Origin: Methylophilus sp. TWE2
GTDB taxonomy: Bacteria > Pseudomonadota > Gammaproteobacteria > Burkholderiales > Methylophilaceae
Assembly: GCF_001183865.1 (NCBI RefSeq)
Contig: NZ_CP012020.1
Location: 868,001-932,000, forward strand
Direction: 5' to 3'
Length of the DNA: 64,000 nt
Under the pieces are notes generated by a model, which was given only the letters and a program-made list of their open reading frames with translations, did not search any database and was not told the DNA's origin. This document shows, piece by piece, positions 1-7,445 of this stretch. Made by a program: the position numbers and the translations under genes. Position 1 is the stretch's first letter; every line of letters begins with the position of its first letter.

Positions 1-39
1 AGCACTAACCAGCAACATAGATTTGAGTGTGTTTTTCAT
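1..39 (-). CDS. N-terminus of an exported protein (runs off the window)
   Basis: Thirteen codons of a minus-strand gene are visible, starting at an ATG (37-39) behind a good ribosome site (AAGGAAAG, about 5 bases upstream of the start). The residues MKNTLKSMLLVSA look like the start of a Sec signal peptide: two lysines and then a hydrophobic run. The rest of the gene lies outside the window, so no function can be given. Confidence 0.6.
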   Translation of the reverse strand, partial: MKNTLKSMLLVSA

Positions 40-154
40 GATTCTTTCCTTGTTTGAATTTAACGAGACCTCATTATCAAAAAATCAAAAAAATCGGGGT
101 ATACATCAAACTCTGATACTGTCGTAGGAATGGGCTGACTTAAAAAAGTGAGCG

Positions 155-183
155 TTGATTACAAACCGTTCTGCCTGTATTCT
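155..183 (+). promoter_or_regulatory. Putative sigma-70 promoter for kwaAB
   Basis: TTGATT (155-160) and TATTCT (178-183) are separated by 17 bases, close to the sigma-70 -35/-10 consensus. Transcription would start about 35-40 bases ahead of the kwaA ATG. Called by eye from spacing and match only. Confidence 0.4.
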
Positions 184-226
184 TCACTAGCTTATTCCGC
201 CTATACTGGTCATTGAAACGTACAAC

Positions 227-790
227 ATGCAGCTTCATTTTTTGTCAGCCCTTGCCATTTTTATTAGTGGATATGCCCCACTCGGCTTGATTCTGGTGGT
301 CAAGGATCTCAATGAAAATACGGCCTGGTTTGAACATCCAGCCAGGGCTGCTGCGATTGCGGTATTGTTTGTCGTCTGCGCGCTAATTACATTAAGTGCG
401 GCGAGAAATATCAAGCAGGGTGTGCCGGTCAAAATCAATCGGGTGTCCAATAAATCTGCCGATATGTTTACCTACACCATTCCTTACATGATGTCGTTTT
501 ATAAATTTGACCTTGGCGACTGGAAGCTGCTGGTCTGCCTGTTTATTTTCCTGGCACTGTTGTTCGTTTTGTCTTACCGCACGCAAAATGTATTTGTAAA
601 CCCGGTGCTGGCACTGGCAGGGTATGGATTATATGATTGCCAGTTCAAAGAAGGGGCGCAGGAAAAGCAGGGCCTATTATTGTCCAAAGAGCATTTTCAG
701 GTGGGCGACTATTGCGCGATCAAACGGCTTTCAAACTTGATGTATTTTGTCACACAGGTAGAAAAGAAAGGAAATGACAGTGACGACTAG
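227..790 (+). CDS. kwaA: KwaA-like membrane subunit of a Kiwa anti-phage system
   Basis: 187-residue integral membrane protein with about four hydrophobic segments (roughly residues 5-25, 41-59, 99-117 and 123-137) and a soluble C-terminal tail of about 50 residues. In Kiwa defence systems a small four-helix membrane protein (KwaA) is encoded directly before a DUF4868 protein (KwaB), and the two form a membrane-embedded complex that responds to phage attack. Size, topology and the downstream DUF4868 gene all fit. The gene overlaps kwaB by 17 bases, so the two are translated together. The ribosome site is weak (GAAACG). The KwaA call rests on the partner gene and topology rather than on a conserved motif I can point to. 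Confidence 0.7.
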   Translation: MQLHFLSALAIFISGYAPLGLILVVKDLNENTAWFEHPARAAAIAVLFVVCALITLSAARNIKQGVPVKINRVSNKSADMFTYTIPYMMSFYKFDLGDWKLLVCLFIFLALLFVLSYRTQNVFVNPVLALAGYGLYDCQFKEGAQEKQGLLLSKEHFQVGDYCAIKRLSNLMYFVTQVEKKGNDSDD

Positions 791-1715
791 TGCCAATCAA
801 AGCTTGCAGACACTACGCGGCACTGATTTCAAACATTGGCTGACCACGTTTTGGCTGGTGAAAAGGAAATTGAGCCAGCAACAGGCCAAATACTCGGTAT
901 TTAAAGTCGATACGGATGCCAGGCTGGAGCAGAAACTCAAGCATGCCGTCACCGCTAAAATAAGCGATCAAGGCTATCAGCTGGATGCCTATGACTTTCT
1001 GACCGCTGACCAGGATAATGGCTTATTGACCATAGAGTCCGCTGCCACCGATGTCACCTTGATCCAGGCCGAGATCGATAAAGGCACCGCCAATCCCAAA
1101 GTGGAGAAATATGAGGATTTGCTCGATTCCTGGGCCATGGTCATCAAGCTGGAGCACCAGGATAAAGCCTTGTATGCCTACCGTAAAATCCATAAATTCA
1201 CCAACCCTGCCAAACTGGCGCATGTTTCTTTCCTGCAGTTTAAGGACCAGGAACTCAAGGACCTGGATCAGCAGGAGATTTTTACGATTGATACGCAGGT
1301 CGATTTTTTCAGCTATGAAGGCACGACTTTTATCGCCAACAAGAAAGAATTCGAGAGCACGCTCAATTTCCGGGCTGGCATGGAAAAAAACCGCGATGTG
1401 GTACTACAGGAATTTGTGGACCTGAACATATTCAGCGATGCCAGTTTGCTCAAAGAGCATATAGGCACCAATTTAAATTACCTGCGCAAAGTCTCCTCTA
1501 TCCAGAAAAGCGGCTATTACAAAGATGCCAAATTTCTTGAGGAACTGGTCAAAGTCAATGCGCAAAAAGGCTGGGGCCTGGTCATAGAAAACGGGGCGAT
1601 TGTCATCAACGAAGCGTCTATCGATCTCGTCCTCACCTTACTCAATAACGGCCGCCTGGAGTCACCCATCAACCATGAAATGTTTGATGCGCCAGTCAAG
1701 AAAAAAGTCACCTAG
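774..1715 (+). CDS. kwaB: KwaB-like DUF4868 protein of a Kiwa anti-phage system
   Basis: 313-residue soluble protein. The middle and C-terminal half (about residues 118-300) has the DUF4868 pattern: a strand-rich stretch around 'KALYAYRK', then 'DFFSYEGTTFIANKKEFES' near 177-195, followed by a helical region with 'VLQEFV'. DUF4868 is the family of KwaB, the cytosolic DNA-binding partner of KwaA. The length is typical of KwaB (about 315). The ATG lies inside the end of kwaA behind a strong AAGAAAGGAA ribosome site, indicating translational coupling. There is no sign of truncation, so the module looks complete. Activity against phages is inferred from the family. Confidence 0.78.
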   Translation: MTVTTSANQSLQTLRGTDFKHWLTTFWLVKRKLSQQQAKYSVFKVDTDARLEQKLKHAVTAKISDQGYQLDAYDFLTADQDNGLLTIESAATDVTLIQAEIDKGTANPKVEKYEDLLDSWAMVIKLEHQDKALYAYRKIHKFTNPAKLAHVSFLQFKDQELKDLDQQEIFTIDTQVDFFSYEGTTFIANKKEFESTLNFRAGMEKNRDVVLQEFVDLNIFSDASLLKEHIGTNLNYLRKVSSIQKSGYYKDAKFLEELVKVNAQKGWGLVIENGAIVINEASIDLVLTLLNNGRLESPINHEMFDAPVKKKVT

Positions 1716-1738
1716 TCACCAATTCCTGGTTTTAAAAC

Positions 1739-2488
1739 ATGCAATTACATTACCAAACACTGGGCCAAGGCCAGCCGCTCGTCCTGTTGCACGGTTTATT
1801 TGGCTCTGCTGATAACTGGGGAAGTATCGCCAAACACTTTGCGCAGCACTACCAGGTGATCAGTGTTGATCTACGCAACCATGGCCGCTCCCCGCACAGC
1901 GACTCGCAAACGTACCCTGAAATGGCAGATGACTTGTCAGCGTTATGTGACGCATTAGGGTTAGCGCAAATTCATTTGCTCGGCCATTCTCTCGGTGGCA
2001 AAGTTGCCATGCAATTTGCCACGCAATATCCCAAAAAAGTCAGCAAGTTGATTGTCGTGGATATGGCGATGCGTGCTTATCGAGACAGATATACGCAGCT
2101 CATGGATCACATGCTGGCCGTCAATCTTAGCCTAATGGCATCACGTAATGAGGTAGATAAGGCCTTAGCAGATACTATCCCTAATGTGAGGGTGCGGCAG
2201 TTTTTACTGACCAACCTGGTCAACAACGAAGGGCAGTTGCAATGGCGGATTAATTTGCCGGCGCTTAAAGCGAATTACGCAACATTGATCGCGGCGGTGA
2301 ACGTGCACTTTGACCAACCTAGCCTGTTTATTCGTGGGGAACGCAGTGATTATGTGAATGATCGTGACATCACCGAACTGCAACAGCATTTCTCCCAGGC
2401 ACAGTTTGTGACCTTGCCCACGGATCATTGGGTGCATGCAGAGCAGCCGCAATTGTTTATACAAACGGTAGAAGAATATTTACGCTGA
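1739..2488 (+). CDS. Alpha/beta-hydrolase, YbfF-type esterase
   Basis: 249-residue cytoplasmic alpha/beta-hydrolase fold. The oxyanion region 'LLHGLFGSADNW' (about 16-27) and nucleophile elbow GHSLGG (82-87, catalytic Ser84) are intact. A late Asp ('RGERSDYV') and His ('DHWVHAEQP') complete the triad. The 'HGLFGSADNW' and 'RNHGRSPH' motifs match the YbfF acyl-CoA/esterase group. It begins 23 bases after kwaB and could be read from the same transcript, but it is an ordinary housekeeping-type hydrolase and I do not propose a defence role. It converges on hipA with 19 bases between the stops. Confidence 0.8.
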   Translation: MQLHYQTLGQGQPLVLLHGLFGSADNWGSIAKHFAQHYQVISVDLRNHGRSPHSDSQTYPEMADDLSALCDALGLAQIHLLGHSLGGKVAMQFATQYPKKVSKLIVVDMAMRAYRDRYTQLMDHMLAVNLSLMASRNEVDKALADTIPNVRVRQFLLTNLVNNEGQLQWRINLPALKANYATLIAAVNVHFDQPSLFIRGERSDYVNDRDITELQQHFSQAQFVTLPTDHWVHAEQPQLFIQTVEEYLR

Positions 2489-2507
2489 GTGCCGACGATT
2501 AAACTGC

Positions 2508-3764
2508 TTAGCGTGTGAATAAGCGGGTCCGAAAGCTTTTTGTAGTGCGGGCAATATGATGGTTTAAATGCTCTACCATGGTTTTTTCAGAGCCTGCTGC
2601 TGCCATATGGCTGATTTCATGAGTCGTTTCATCAAGCTTGTCTGCCAGCGAATTCGCAATCTGCTCCGCAATTTTGAGCACATACTGGGGTTTAAATCCC
2701 AGTTGCCTGGCCATGTTGACTATATGTTCCTTTTCTATGCTCGATGGTGTGCTTTCACCGCCAATGCTAAAGGCGAACCTGCGTGAGAGGCCTGTGTATA
2801 TTGAGGTGGATAACAAGTCATAAAATGGCGTCAACCTGGTGCCATGTTGTGGCAAAAGGTAAATTGAGAGATTTTTTGCATGGCTATCGTTATTGCCAAC
2901 ATACAGGTTAAAAAATACCCATTGTATAAATCGTTTGGTATCTGCTGCAACCACGCCACTTTGGCCGATCAACTCGCGACATCTGGCTAATGTTGGTCCA
3001 CCATCTGCTTCATATTTGATGGTGGATGGCTTGCCATCCAGCTGGCAGAGATCAAGCTGGTGTAGTCTTTTAATTTGTCCGTCGTGACTTGTTATCCGGT
3101 CATATCTTTTAATCACACATGCTTTTGCTGTTGGCTGGTAGCTCACCTCGGCTACCCCCAACCCTAGCGTGGCGGCTAATCTCATCACCATGGTTTCATT
3201 GATAGCAGACGCCCACACGCCGTCTATTCCCTGAATATCCGGTTTAACGATATAGGTAGAAGGTGAGCTTTCTAATGGTAATAGCGGATTCCCCGCCGCA
3301 TCCATACAAATGCTGAGTTTTCTCTGGGCGCCTGCTAACGAGATCCTGAGCCCGGTTTCTTCTTGAAGATGGCGGATCACACCTGGTTTTTGTGTGAATT
3401 GATCTGCAATGTCTTGCCAGGTAATGGCTTGATAAGATGGCGGCTTGGGGGTCTCACCTTCGGGTAATATTGTCAGGTCACTGGCGGTATCGCCACCGGT
3501 GGCATTCAGCAAACCAAAGGTGCTTGTGACCTGAAATTTGAATTTTAATAGCTCCCGGATGCCAGCTTCTGGCAGCAGGTTCTCAAAGTAAGATTCCACC
3601 GCCATCCCAGTATGCTCTGCTTGAGTCACACTAATATGCGGTGAAATAGACCCCGACTCACGTTCGCGCCAAGCAGCGTCATAAATAAACTTGAGTGGCA
3701 CTTCGTCCAATAGTGTCCCGACCAATGTATGGTCTCTATACACCGCCAGTTTTTTCACGGCCAT
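2508..3764 (-). CDS. hipA: HipA-family serine/threonine kinase toxin
   Basis: 418 residues, close to the usual HipA length. The N-terminal HipA-N1 domain (about 1-105) is followed by the kinase core. Visible elements are the glycine-rich/autophosphorylation segment 'ISLAGAQRK' (141-149, with Ser142 where E. coli HipA is phosphorylated), the ATP-binding Lys174 in 'YIVKPD', the catalytic 'NNDSHAKN' (291-298, Asp293) and the metal-binding Asp316 in 'FYD'. All key residues are present, so an active kinase is expected. HipA toxins phosphorylate aminoacyl-tRNA synthetases and cause growth arrest. The start codon overlaps the hipB stop by one base (TAATG), as in classic hipBA operons. Confidence 0.88.
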   Translation of the reverse strand: MAVKKLAVYRDHTLVGTLLDEVPLKFIYDAAWRERESGSISPHISVTQAEHTGMAVESYFENLLPEAGIRELLKFKFQVTSTFGLLNATGGDTASDLTILPEGETPKPPSYQAITWQDIADQFTQKPGVIRHLQEETGLRISLAGAQRKLSICMDAAGNPLLPLESSPSTYIVKPDIQGIDGVWASAINETMVMRLAATLGLGVAEVSYQPTAKACVIKRYDRITSHDGQIKRLHQLDLCQLDGKPSTIKYEADGGPTLARCRELIGQSGVVAADTKRFIQWVFFNLYVGNNDSHAKNLSIYLLPQHGTRLTPFYDLLSTSIYTGLSRRFAFSIGGESTPSSIEKEHIVNMARQLGFKPQYVLKIAEQIANSLADKLDETTHEISHMAAAGSEKTMVEHLNHHIARTTKSFRTRLFTR

Positions 3765-4012
3765 TAGAAACTACCTTTTTTCTGTACCACTAATTCCAGG
3801 CCAAGCACATCCAGCACGTCCAGCACTTTTTGTAGTTGCACCGTGGGCTTGCCACTCTCCAGTTCAACGATAAACCGGTTGCCCGTATTGGCCAAGCCTA
3901 GAATATCTGCCTGAGTGAGGCTTTGTGACGTCCTGAATGCCCGCACAAAATCCCCCAAGTCTTTGCTTGATTTGATAGTGACAGCGTCAAATATAGTCTG
4001 TGCTGAAGTCAT
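3764..4012 (-). CDS. hipB: HipB-family XRE antitoxin and autorepressor
   Basis: 82-residue helix-turn-helix protein: 'DLGDFVRAFRTSQSLTQADILGLANTGNRFIVELESGKPTVQLQKVLDVLDVLG' is described here only by its parts, namely a helix 'DLGDFVRAFR', the HTH 'LTQADILGLANTGNRF' and the C-terminal 'ELESGKPTV...VLDVLGLELV' tail typical of HipB/Y4mF proteins. A ribosome site AAAGGA lies 8 bases before the ATG. HipB binds HipA and represses the operon. Three matching palindromes lie immediately upstream and are the expected binding sites. Confidence 0.88.
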   Translation of the reverse strand: MTSAQTIFDAVTIKSSKDLGDFVRAFRTSQSLTQADILGLANTGNRFIVELESGKPTVQLQKVLDVLDVLGLELVVQKKGSF

Positions 4013-4026
4013 GAAGATGTCCTTTA

Positions 4027-4042
4027 ATTACCTTTCGGTAAT
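4027..4042. promoter_or_regulatory. hip operator O1 (ATTACC-TTTC-GGTAAT)
   Basis: 16-base palindrome ATTACCTTTCGGTAAT directly upstream of the hipB ribosome site. It is the nearest of three copies and presumably a HipB operator. Confidence 0.75.
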
Positions 4043-4076
4043 ATATCATAGGATTTAATCCATTTTTCAATAAAAT

Positions 4077-4092
4077 ATTACCGAAAGGTAAT
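4077..4092. promoter_or_regulatory. hip operator O2 (ATTACC-GAAA-GGTAAT, inverted)
   Basis: Same palindrome in the opposite orientation (spacer GAAA instead of TTTC), starting exactly 50 bases from O1. The arms extend to ten bases on each side (AAATATTACC / GGTAATATTT, 4073-4096). Confidence 0.75.
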
Positions 4093-4126
4093 ATTTATGG
4101 TGTAACTGTGCCTGTTTTGGTTAAAT

Positions 4127-4142
4127 ATTACCTTTCGGTAAT
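4127..4142. promoter_or_regulatory. hip operator O3 (ATTACC-TTTC-GGTAAT)
   Basis: Third copy, exactly 50 bases from O2, with ten-base arms (4123-4146). It is the copy nearest the divergent sigma factor gene at 4247, so HipB may also affect that gene. Confidence 0.75.
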
Positions 4143-4246
4143 ATTTCTATGATGGGTACAAATAGCCGCCATTCTGCACAATATGTCTTTAAAAAAGATA
4201 TTTCAAAGGCCGTACAATATTTCCACACCTGAAACGTCTACACAGC

Positions 4247-4804
4247 ATGGACATACATTTAGAAAACAATTTACTCATGACGCAGCAAGATTCTGTGATC
4301 ACAGAAACCTTCAATAAAGAAAAAGCGAGGTTACGCAATTTCATCCGTAAAAGCGTACCGAATACCGGGGATGCTGAAGATATTTTGCAGGATGTGTTTT
4401 ATGAGTTTGTCTCTGCTTACCGCCTGCCAGAGCCACTGGAGCAAGTCGGCGCGTGGCTATACCAGGTCGCCAGAAACCGCATTATTGACCGATTTAGAAA
4501 GCAAAAGCAGAAGGTCAACCTGGACCCCGACGAGGATGAGGATTCCCTCTGGCTGGAGTCTATCCTTTCAATCGAACATGAAACCCCGGCCACGCTTTAC
4601 GAGAGAAAACGCCTGGTTGAGCAGGTGGTAGAAGCACTCAATCAATTGCCTCTCGAACAACGTCAGGTATTTATCGCCCACGAACTGGATGGCAAAAGCT
4701 TCAAGCAAATTGCCGCAGAGACGGATGTTTCTATCAACACCTTATTAGCCAGGAAACGGTATGCAGTTTCGTTTTTAAGAGAACAATTGCAATCCTCTTA
4801 CTAA
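4247..4804 (+). CDS. ECF-type RNA polymerase sigma factor (first locus)
   Basis: 185 residues with the two ECF modules: region 2 (about residues 25-90, 'GDAEDILQDVFYEFV' and 'GAWLYQVARNRIIDRFRKQ') and region 4 (about 125-180, 'LPLEQRQVFIAHELDGKSFKQIA' in parts, then an HTH ending 'LLARKRYAVSFLREQL'). It would direct RNA polymerase to a small regulon. An alternative start is the ATG at 4277; neither start has a clear ribosome site. The gene is divergent from hipBA and followed 22 bases later by a small membrane protein, its probable partner. Confidence 0.85.
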   Translation: MDIHLENNLLMTQQDSVITETFNKEKARLRNFIRKSVPNTGDAEDILQDVFYEFVSAYRLPEPLEQVGAWLYQVARNRIIDRFRKQKQKVNLDPDEDEDSLWLESILSIEHETPATLYERKRLVEQVVEALNQLPLEQRQVFIAHELDGKSFKQIAAETDVSINTLLARKRYAVSFLREQLQSSY

Positions 4805-4826
4805 AATCAATCAATTGGAGAAATAA

Positions 4827-5135
4827 ATGAAAAGATGTAGAAGTAAATGTGCTGCCATCGCAGCGTTGATGGTCGTCGCAATCGCCGCTTTATCTTATGT
4901 CGTCATGCTGTTGTGGAATCATGTGGCTGTTTCATTGGCCGAAGGTATTCATGCGATTGATTACGGCCAGGCAGTGGGGCTGTTAATCCTCAGCAGGATT
5001 CTTTTTGGCGGATTCAGAGGCCGTCATGGACATCATCACAAGCATTGCTGCGATGGCGCTATGACAGCAGAGGAGGCAGAAAAAGTACGTTGTGGCCTGT
5101 TCAGCCGTTTTAAATCCAAACAAGATGACGCGTAA
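4827..5135 (+). CDS. Small His/Cys-rich membrane protein next to an ECF sigma factor
   Basis: 102 residues. One strong membrane helix near the N-terminus (about residues 8-30) and a second weaker hydrophobic segment (about 46-62) are followed by a cytoplasmic-looking tail with a dense metal-binding type cluster 'GRHGHHHKHCCDG' (about 65-77). The ribosome site TTGGAGAA stands 5 bases before the ATG. I do not recognise a named family. Its position directly after the sigma gene suggests co-transcription and possibly a role as metal-sensing membrane partner; that is inference from context and composition. Confidence 0.7.
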   Translation: MKRCRSKCAAIAALMVVAIAALSYVVMLLWNHVAVSLAEGIHAIDYGQAVGLLILSRILFGGFRGRHGHHHKHCCDGAMTAEEAEKVRCGLFSRFKSKQDDA

Positions 5136-5253
5136 CGCCCACGGCAGCACTTTTGATTTTAGTCGTGATCGTCACCTCGATTGATAGATTCATGGCCGTT
5201 AACTCACTCGACATGGTCTGCGTCATGCATGGATGCGTTTTATTTCTCTAAAC

Positions 5254-5284
5254 TGCATCCAATTAAAGCTGTTTGTCGTACTTA
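5254..5284 (+). promoter_or_regulatory. Putative ECF-dependent promoter of the second sigma locus
   Basis: TGCATCC (5254-5260), 16 bases, then CGTACTTA (5277-5284). The same TGCATCC-N16-CGTA arrangement recurs at 7551-7581. It lies about 45 bases before the GTG start of the sigma gene, as expected for autoregulation. The layout resembles the TGATCC-type promoters of sigma-E/ChrR systems, as I remember them. Confidence 0.5.
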
Positions 5285-5329
5285 ACATCGGGTGCAATTT
5301 AAATATCAAAAGAAAATTTGGAATGAATT

Positions 5330-5878
5330 GTGAAAGATGACATCGAGGATTTGATAGCTCGAATAATAGATAGGCATGAGGATGCTTTTAACGAGTTGTA
5401 TGAAGCTACTTTTAGCAAAATCTATAGTTTGGCTTTGAAAATCACCAAAGATCCGAGTACTTCTGAAGAAGTGGTTGAAGATACTTATTACCAGGTATGG
5501 CAGGAAATTTATCGCTACGATTTCAACAAATGCCCGCTGTATAACTGGATGTTAATCATTTGCCGTTCTCGTGCCATTGATGCGGTAAGAAAGCGTAATG
5601 CAGTGCCTGAAATGGTGGTTAATTTCGATTGGGAAATAGAGTCAACAGACTTGTCAGCAGACGATAGGCTGCAGGGTAAACAGGCGTCGCTGGCAGTCGT
5701 GAAAGCTTTGTCAGAAATTAAACCCTTGCAAAGGCAGTTGTTGCATCATGTTTTTTATTATGGATTATCGCATCAAGAAATATCTCAGTTGATGAATATG
5801 CCGCTCGGATCCGTGAAATCAACCATTAACCGAGCACAAAAATCATTAAGAGAGAAACTCAAAGGTGAACAGTTTTGA
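5330..5878 (+). CDS. ECF-type sigma factor (second locus, ChrR-linked)
   Basis: 182 residues. Region 2 spans about 8-80 ('DAFNELYEATFSKIYSLAL', 'SEEVVEDTYYQVWQEI', 'NWMLIICRSRAIDAVRK') and region 4 about 118-175 ('LKPLQRQ'-like 'IKPLQRQLLHHVFYYGLSH', HTH 'QEISQLMNMPLGSVKSTINRA'). It starts at GTG. The next gene encodes a cupin protein overlapping it by four bases, the arrangement of ECF sigma/ChrR-type anti-sigma pairs that respond to singlet oxygen or related stress. A putative self-recognised promoter is at 5254-5284. Confidence 0.87.
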   Translation: MKDDIEDLIARIIDRHEDAFNELYEATFSKIYSLALKITKDPSTSEEVVEDTYYQVWQEIYRYDFNKCPLYNWMLIICRSRAIDAVRKRNAVPEMVVNFDWEIESTDLSADDRLQGKQASLAVVKALSEIKPLQRQLLHHVFYYGLSHQEISQLMNMPLGSVKSTINRAQKSLREKLKGEQF

Positions 5879-6324
5879 ATAAAGAGATGACAACCAATAA
5901 ACCTGAATCATTGGATTTTGATTTATTTCTTGAGCTGTTTGAGGCGACGCCAGATTTGGCACCTAAGCACGAGACGAAAAACCAGATCAAAAAGAAATTG
6001 ATGCAACGGGTTTCACAAAGCCGTGACGCACAATTTTTTGTATTTTCAGAGCAGGGTCAGTGGAAATCTATCAAGCATGGCATTCAAATCAAAGTATTGA
6101 AAAGCGATGACGAGGCCAAGTCATTTCTGCTCAAACTCGAACAAAATACGAGTATTCCTTATCACGATCATCAAAAAAATGAAGAAACGTTTGTGATTGA
6201 TGGCGAGGTATGGCTGGACGGGATTCATTGTAAAAACGGTGATTATCACTTTGCAGGAGCTGGGACCTATCACAAAGAAATCCGCACTGAAAACGGCTGC
6301 ACATTGCTGATCAAGACTTATTGA
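5875..6324 (+). CDS. ChrR-like cupin protein, probable anti-sigma factor
   Basis: 149 residues. The C-terminal half (about 65-145) is a cupin with a likely metal site: His97 and His99 in 'YHDH', Glu103/104 in 'NEETF' and His133 in 'TYHKE'. This is the ChrR cupin pattern. The zinc-binding N-terminal anti-sigma motif of classical ChrR (His and paired Cys) is not visible; the first 50 residues are helical and charged. A TTG start at 5875 is preferred because AAAGGTGA stands 5 bases upstream and it overlaps the sigma stop (TTGA). An ATG at 5887 is the alternative. Confidence 0.75.
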   Translation: MNKEMTTNKPESLDFDLFLELFEATPDLAPKHETKNQIKKKLMQRVSQSRDAQFFVFSEQGQWKSIKHGIQIKVLKSDDEAKSFLLKLEQNTSIPYHDHQKNEETFVIDGEVWLDGIHCKNGDYHFAGAGTYHKEIRTENGCTLLIKTY

Positions 6325-7445
6325 TGCGCCAGCCACCTAAACTAATGAGGGTAATTTATTTAATCCTGACCATGGCAGCATGTATATTTTCTGCTTCAAC
6401 CTGCTTGGCAGCCAATGAATTTAAGGCGCCGATATGGCAAGTCGGAGGGCATCTGCAAACCATCGTTCCCTCACTGTTCCCGCAGGTTGCAAAGCTGTTG
6501 TATGTCAGGGAGCGCTGGGAATTGCCGGATGGAGACTTTGTGGATGTTGATTGGACCGAACCGCCCGAGAAGTTGGATCGCACGCAGAATAAACCAGTAT
6601 TGGTGTTATTTCATGGCCTGGAAGGGAGCTCGCAAAGTCATTATGCGCGGGTGATCATGTCCTCTGCCAAACAACGCGGATGGATTGGCCTAGTTGTACA
6701 TTTTCGCGGTTGCTCTGGCGAGCCCAATCGGCTGCCCCGCGTATACTATGCCGGGGATGCTGAAGAGATCAATACCTTCATTTCAATCATTCATCAAAAA
6801 CTCCCCGAAAAGACTCTTTATGCGGCAGGCGTGTCATTGGGAGGCAATGCACTCTTGAAGTGGCTAGGTCAATATCCGAATGAGGCGCGTCAGTTAGTCA
6901 AAGCGGCGGCGGCCATTTCAGCGCCTATCGATTTGAAACAAACAGCTCACAGCCTTGATAAAGGCGTTAATTATTTGTTATACAGCAAACACTTTGTCGC
7001 GACGATGAAGCCAAAAGCATTGCTAATGGCCGAGCGCTTTCCGGACTATTTGGATGCCAGACGTATACGGGCAGTCAGTACAGTTCAAGACATGGATAAC
7101 GCTGTTACCTCAGTGCTGTTTGGTACAAAGAGTGCAGACGAATACTATGACGTGAATTCCTCCAAGCCCTGGTTGCATGCCATACAAACGGAGACGCTCA
7201 TTTTAAATGCCAAAAATGATCCTTTTGTCCCCTTTGAAAGCTTACCCTCAGAAGCAGAGGTATCAAGCATGGTTCACTTGGATTATCAAGCTGAGGGTGG
7301 GCATGCAGGCTTTTACGGGCGTGGCGATAAAGAATCGCCATGGCTTGCAGAGCGCATCTTCAATTTTTTTGATGCCTCCGACCATACGCAATTAGACGCT
7401 GTGGTCGATCCACTAATGTATTTTCATCCTGCCTCGCTTTATTAG
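6324..7445 (+). CDS. YheT-type alpha/beta-hydrolase with an export signal
   Basis: 373 residues. The core has the YheT/COG0429 signature 'HLQTI' (43-47), the oxyanion loop 'LFHGLEGSS', the nucleophile elbow 'GVSLGGN' (Ser171), a late Asp ('NAKNDPFVP') and His ('GGHAGFYG'). Unusually, residues 9-30 form a hydrophobic signal peptide ending 'CLA-AN', a signal peptidase I type site, whereas YheT homologues are normally cytoplasmic. The ATG at 6324 overlaps the cupin stop codon (TGATG), so it is the third gene of the sigma operon. Substrate unknown; esters or lipids are likely from the family. Confidence 0.8.
   Translation: MRQPPKLMRVIYLILTMAACIFSASTCLAANEFKAPIWQVGGHLQTIVPSLFPQVAKLLYVRERWELPDGDFVDVDWTEPPEKLDRTQNKPVLVLFHGLEGSSQSHYARVIMSSAKQRGWIGLVVHFRGCSGEPNRLPRVYYAGDAEEINTFISIIHQKLPEKTLYAAGVSLGGNALLKWLGQYPNEARQLVKAAAAISAPIDLKQTAHSLDKGVNYLLYSKHFVATMKPKALLMAERFPDYLDARRIRAVSTVQDMDNAVTSVLFGTKSADEYYDVNSSKPWLHAIQTETLILNAKNDPFVPFESLPSEAEVSSMVHLDYQAEGGHAGFYGRGDKESPWLAERIFNFFDASDHTQLDAVVDPLMYFHPASLY

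Noticed and set aside
4027..4142. Three repeats at equal distance, CRISPR-like at first sight
   Set aside because: Repeats are 16-base palindromes in alternating orientation beside hipB, spacers are not unique foreign-type units, and no cas genes are present.
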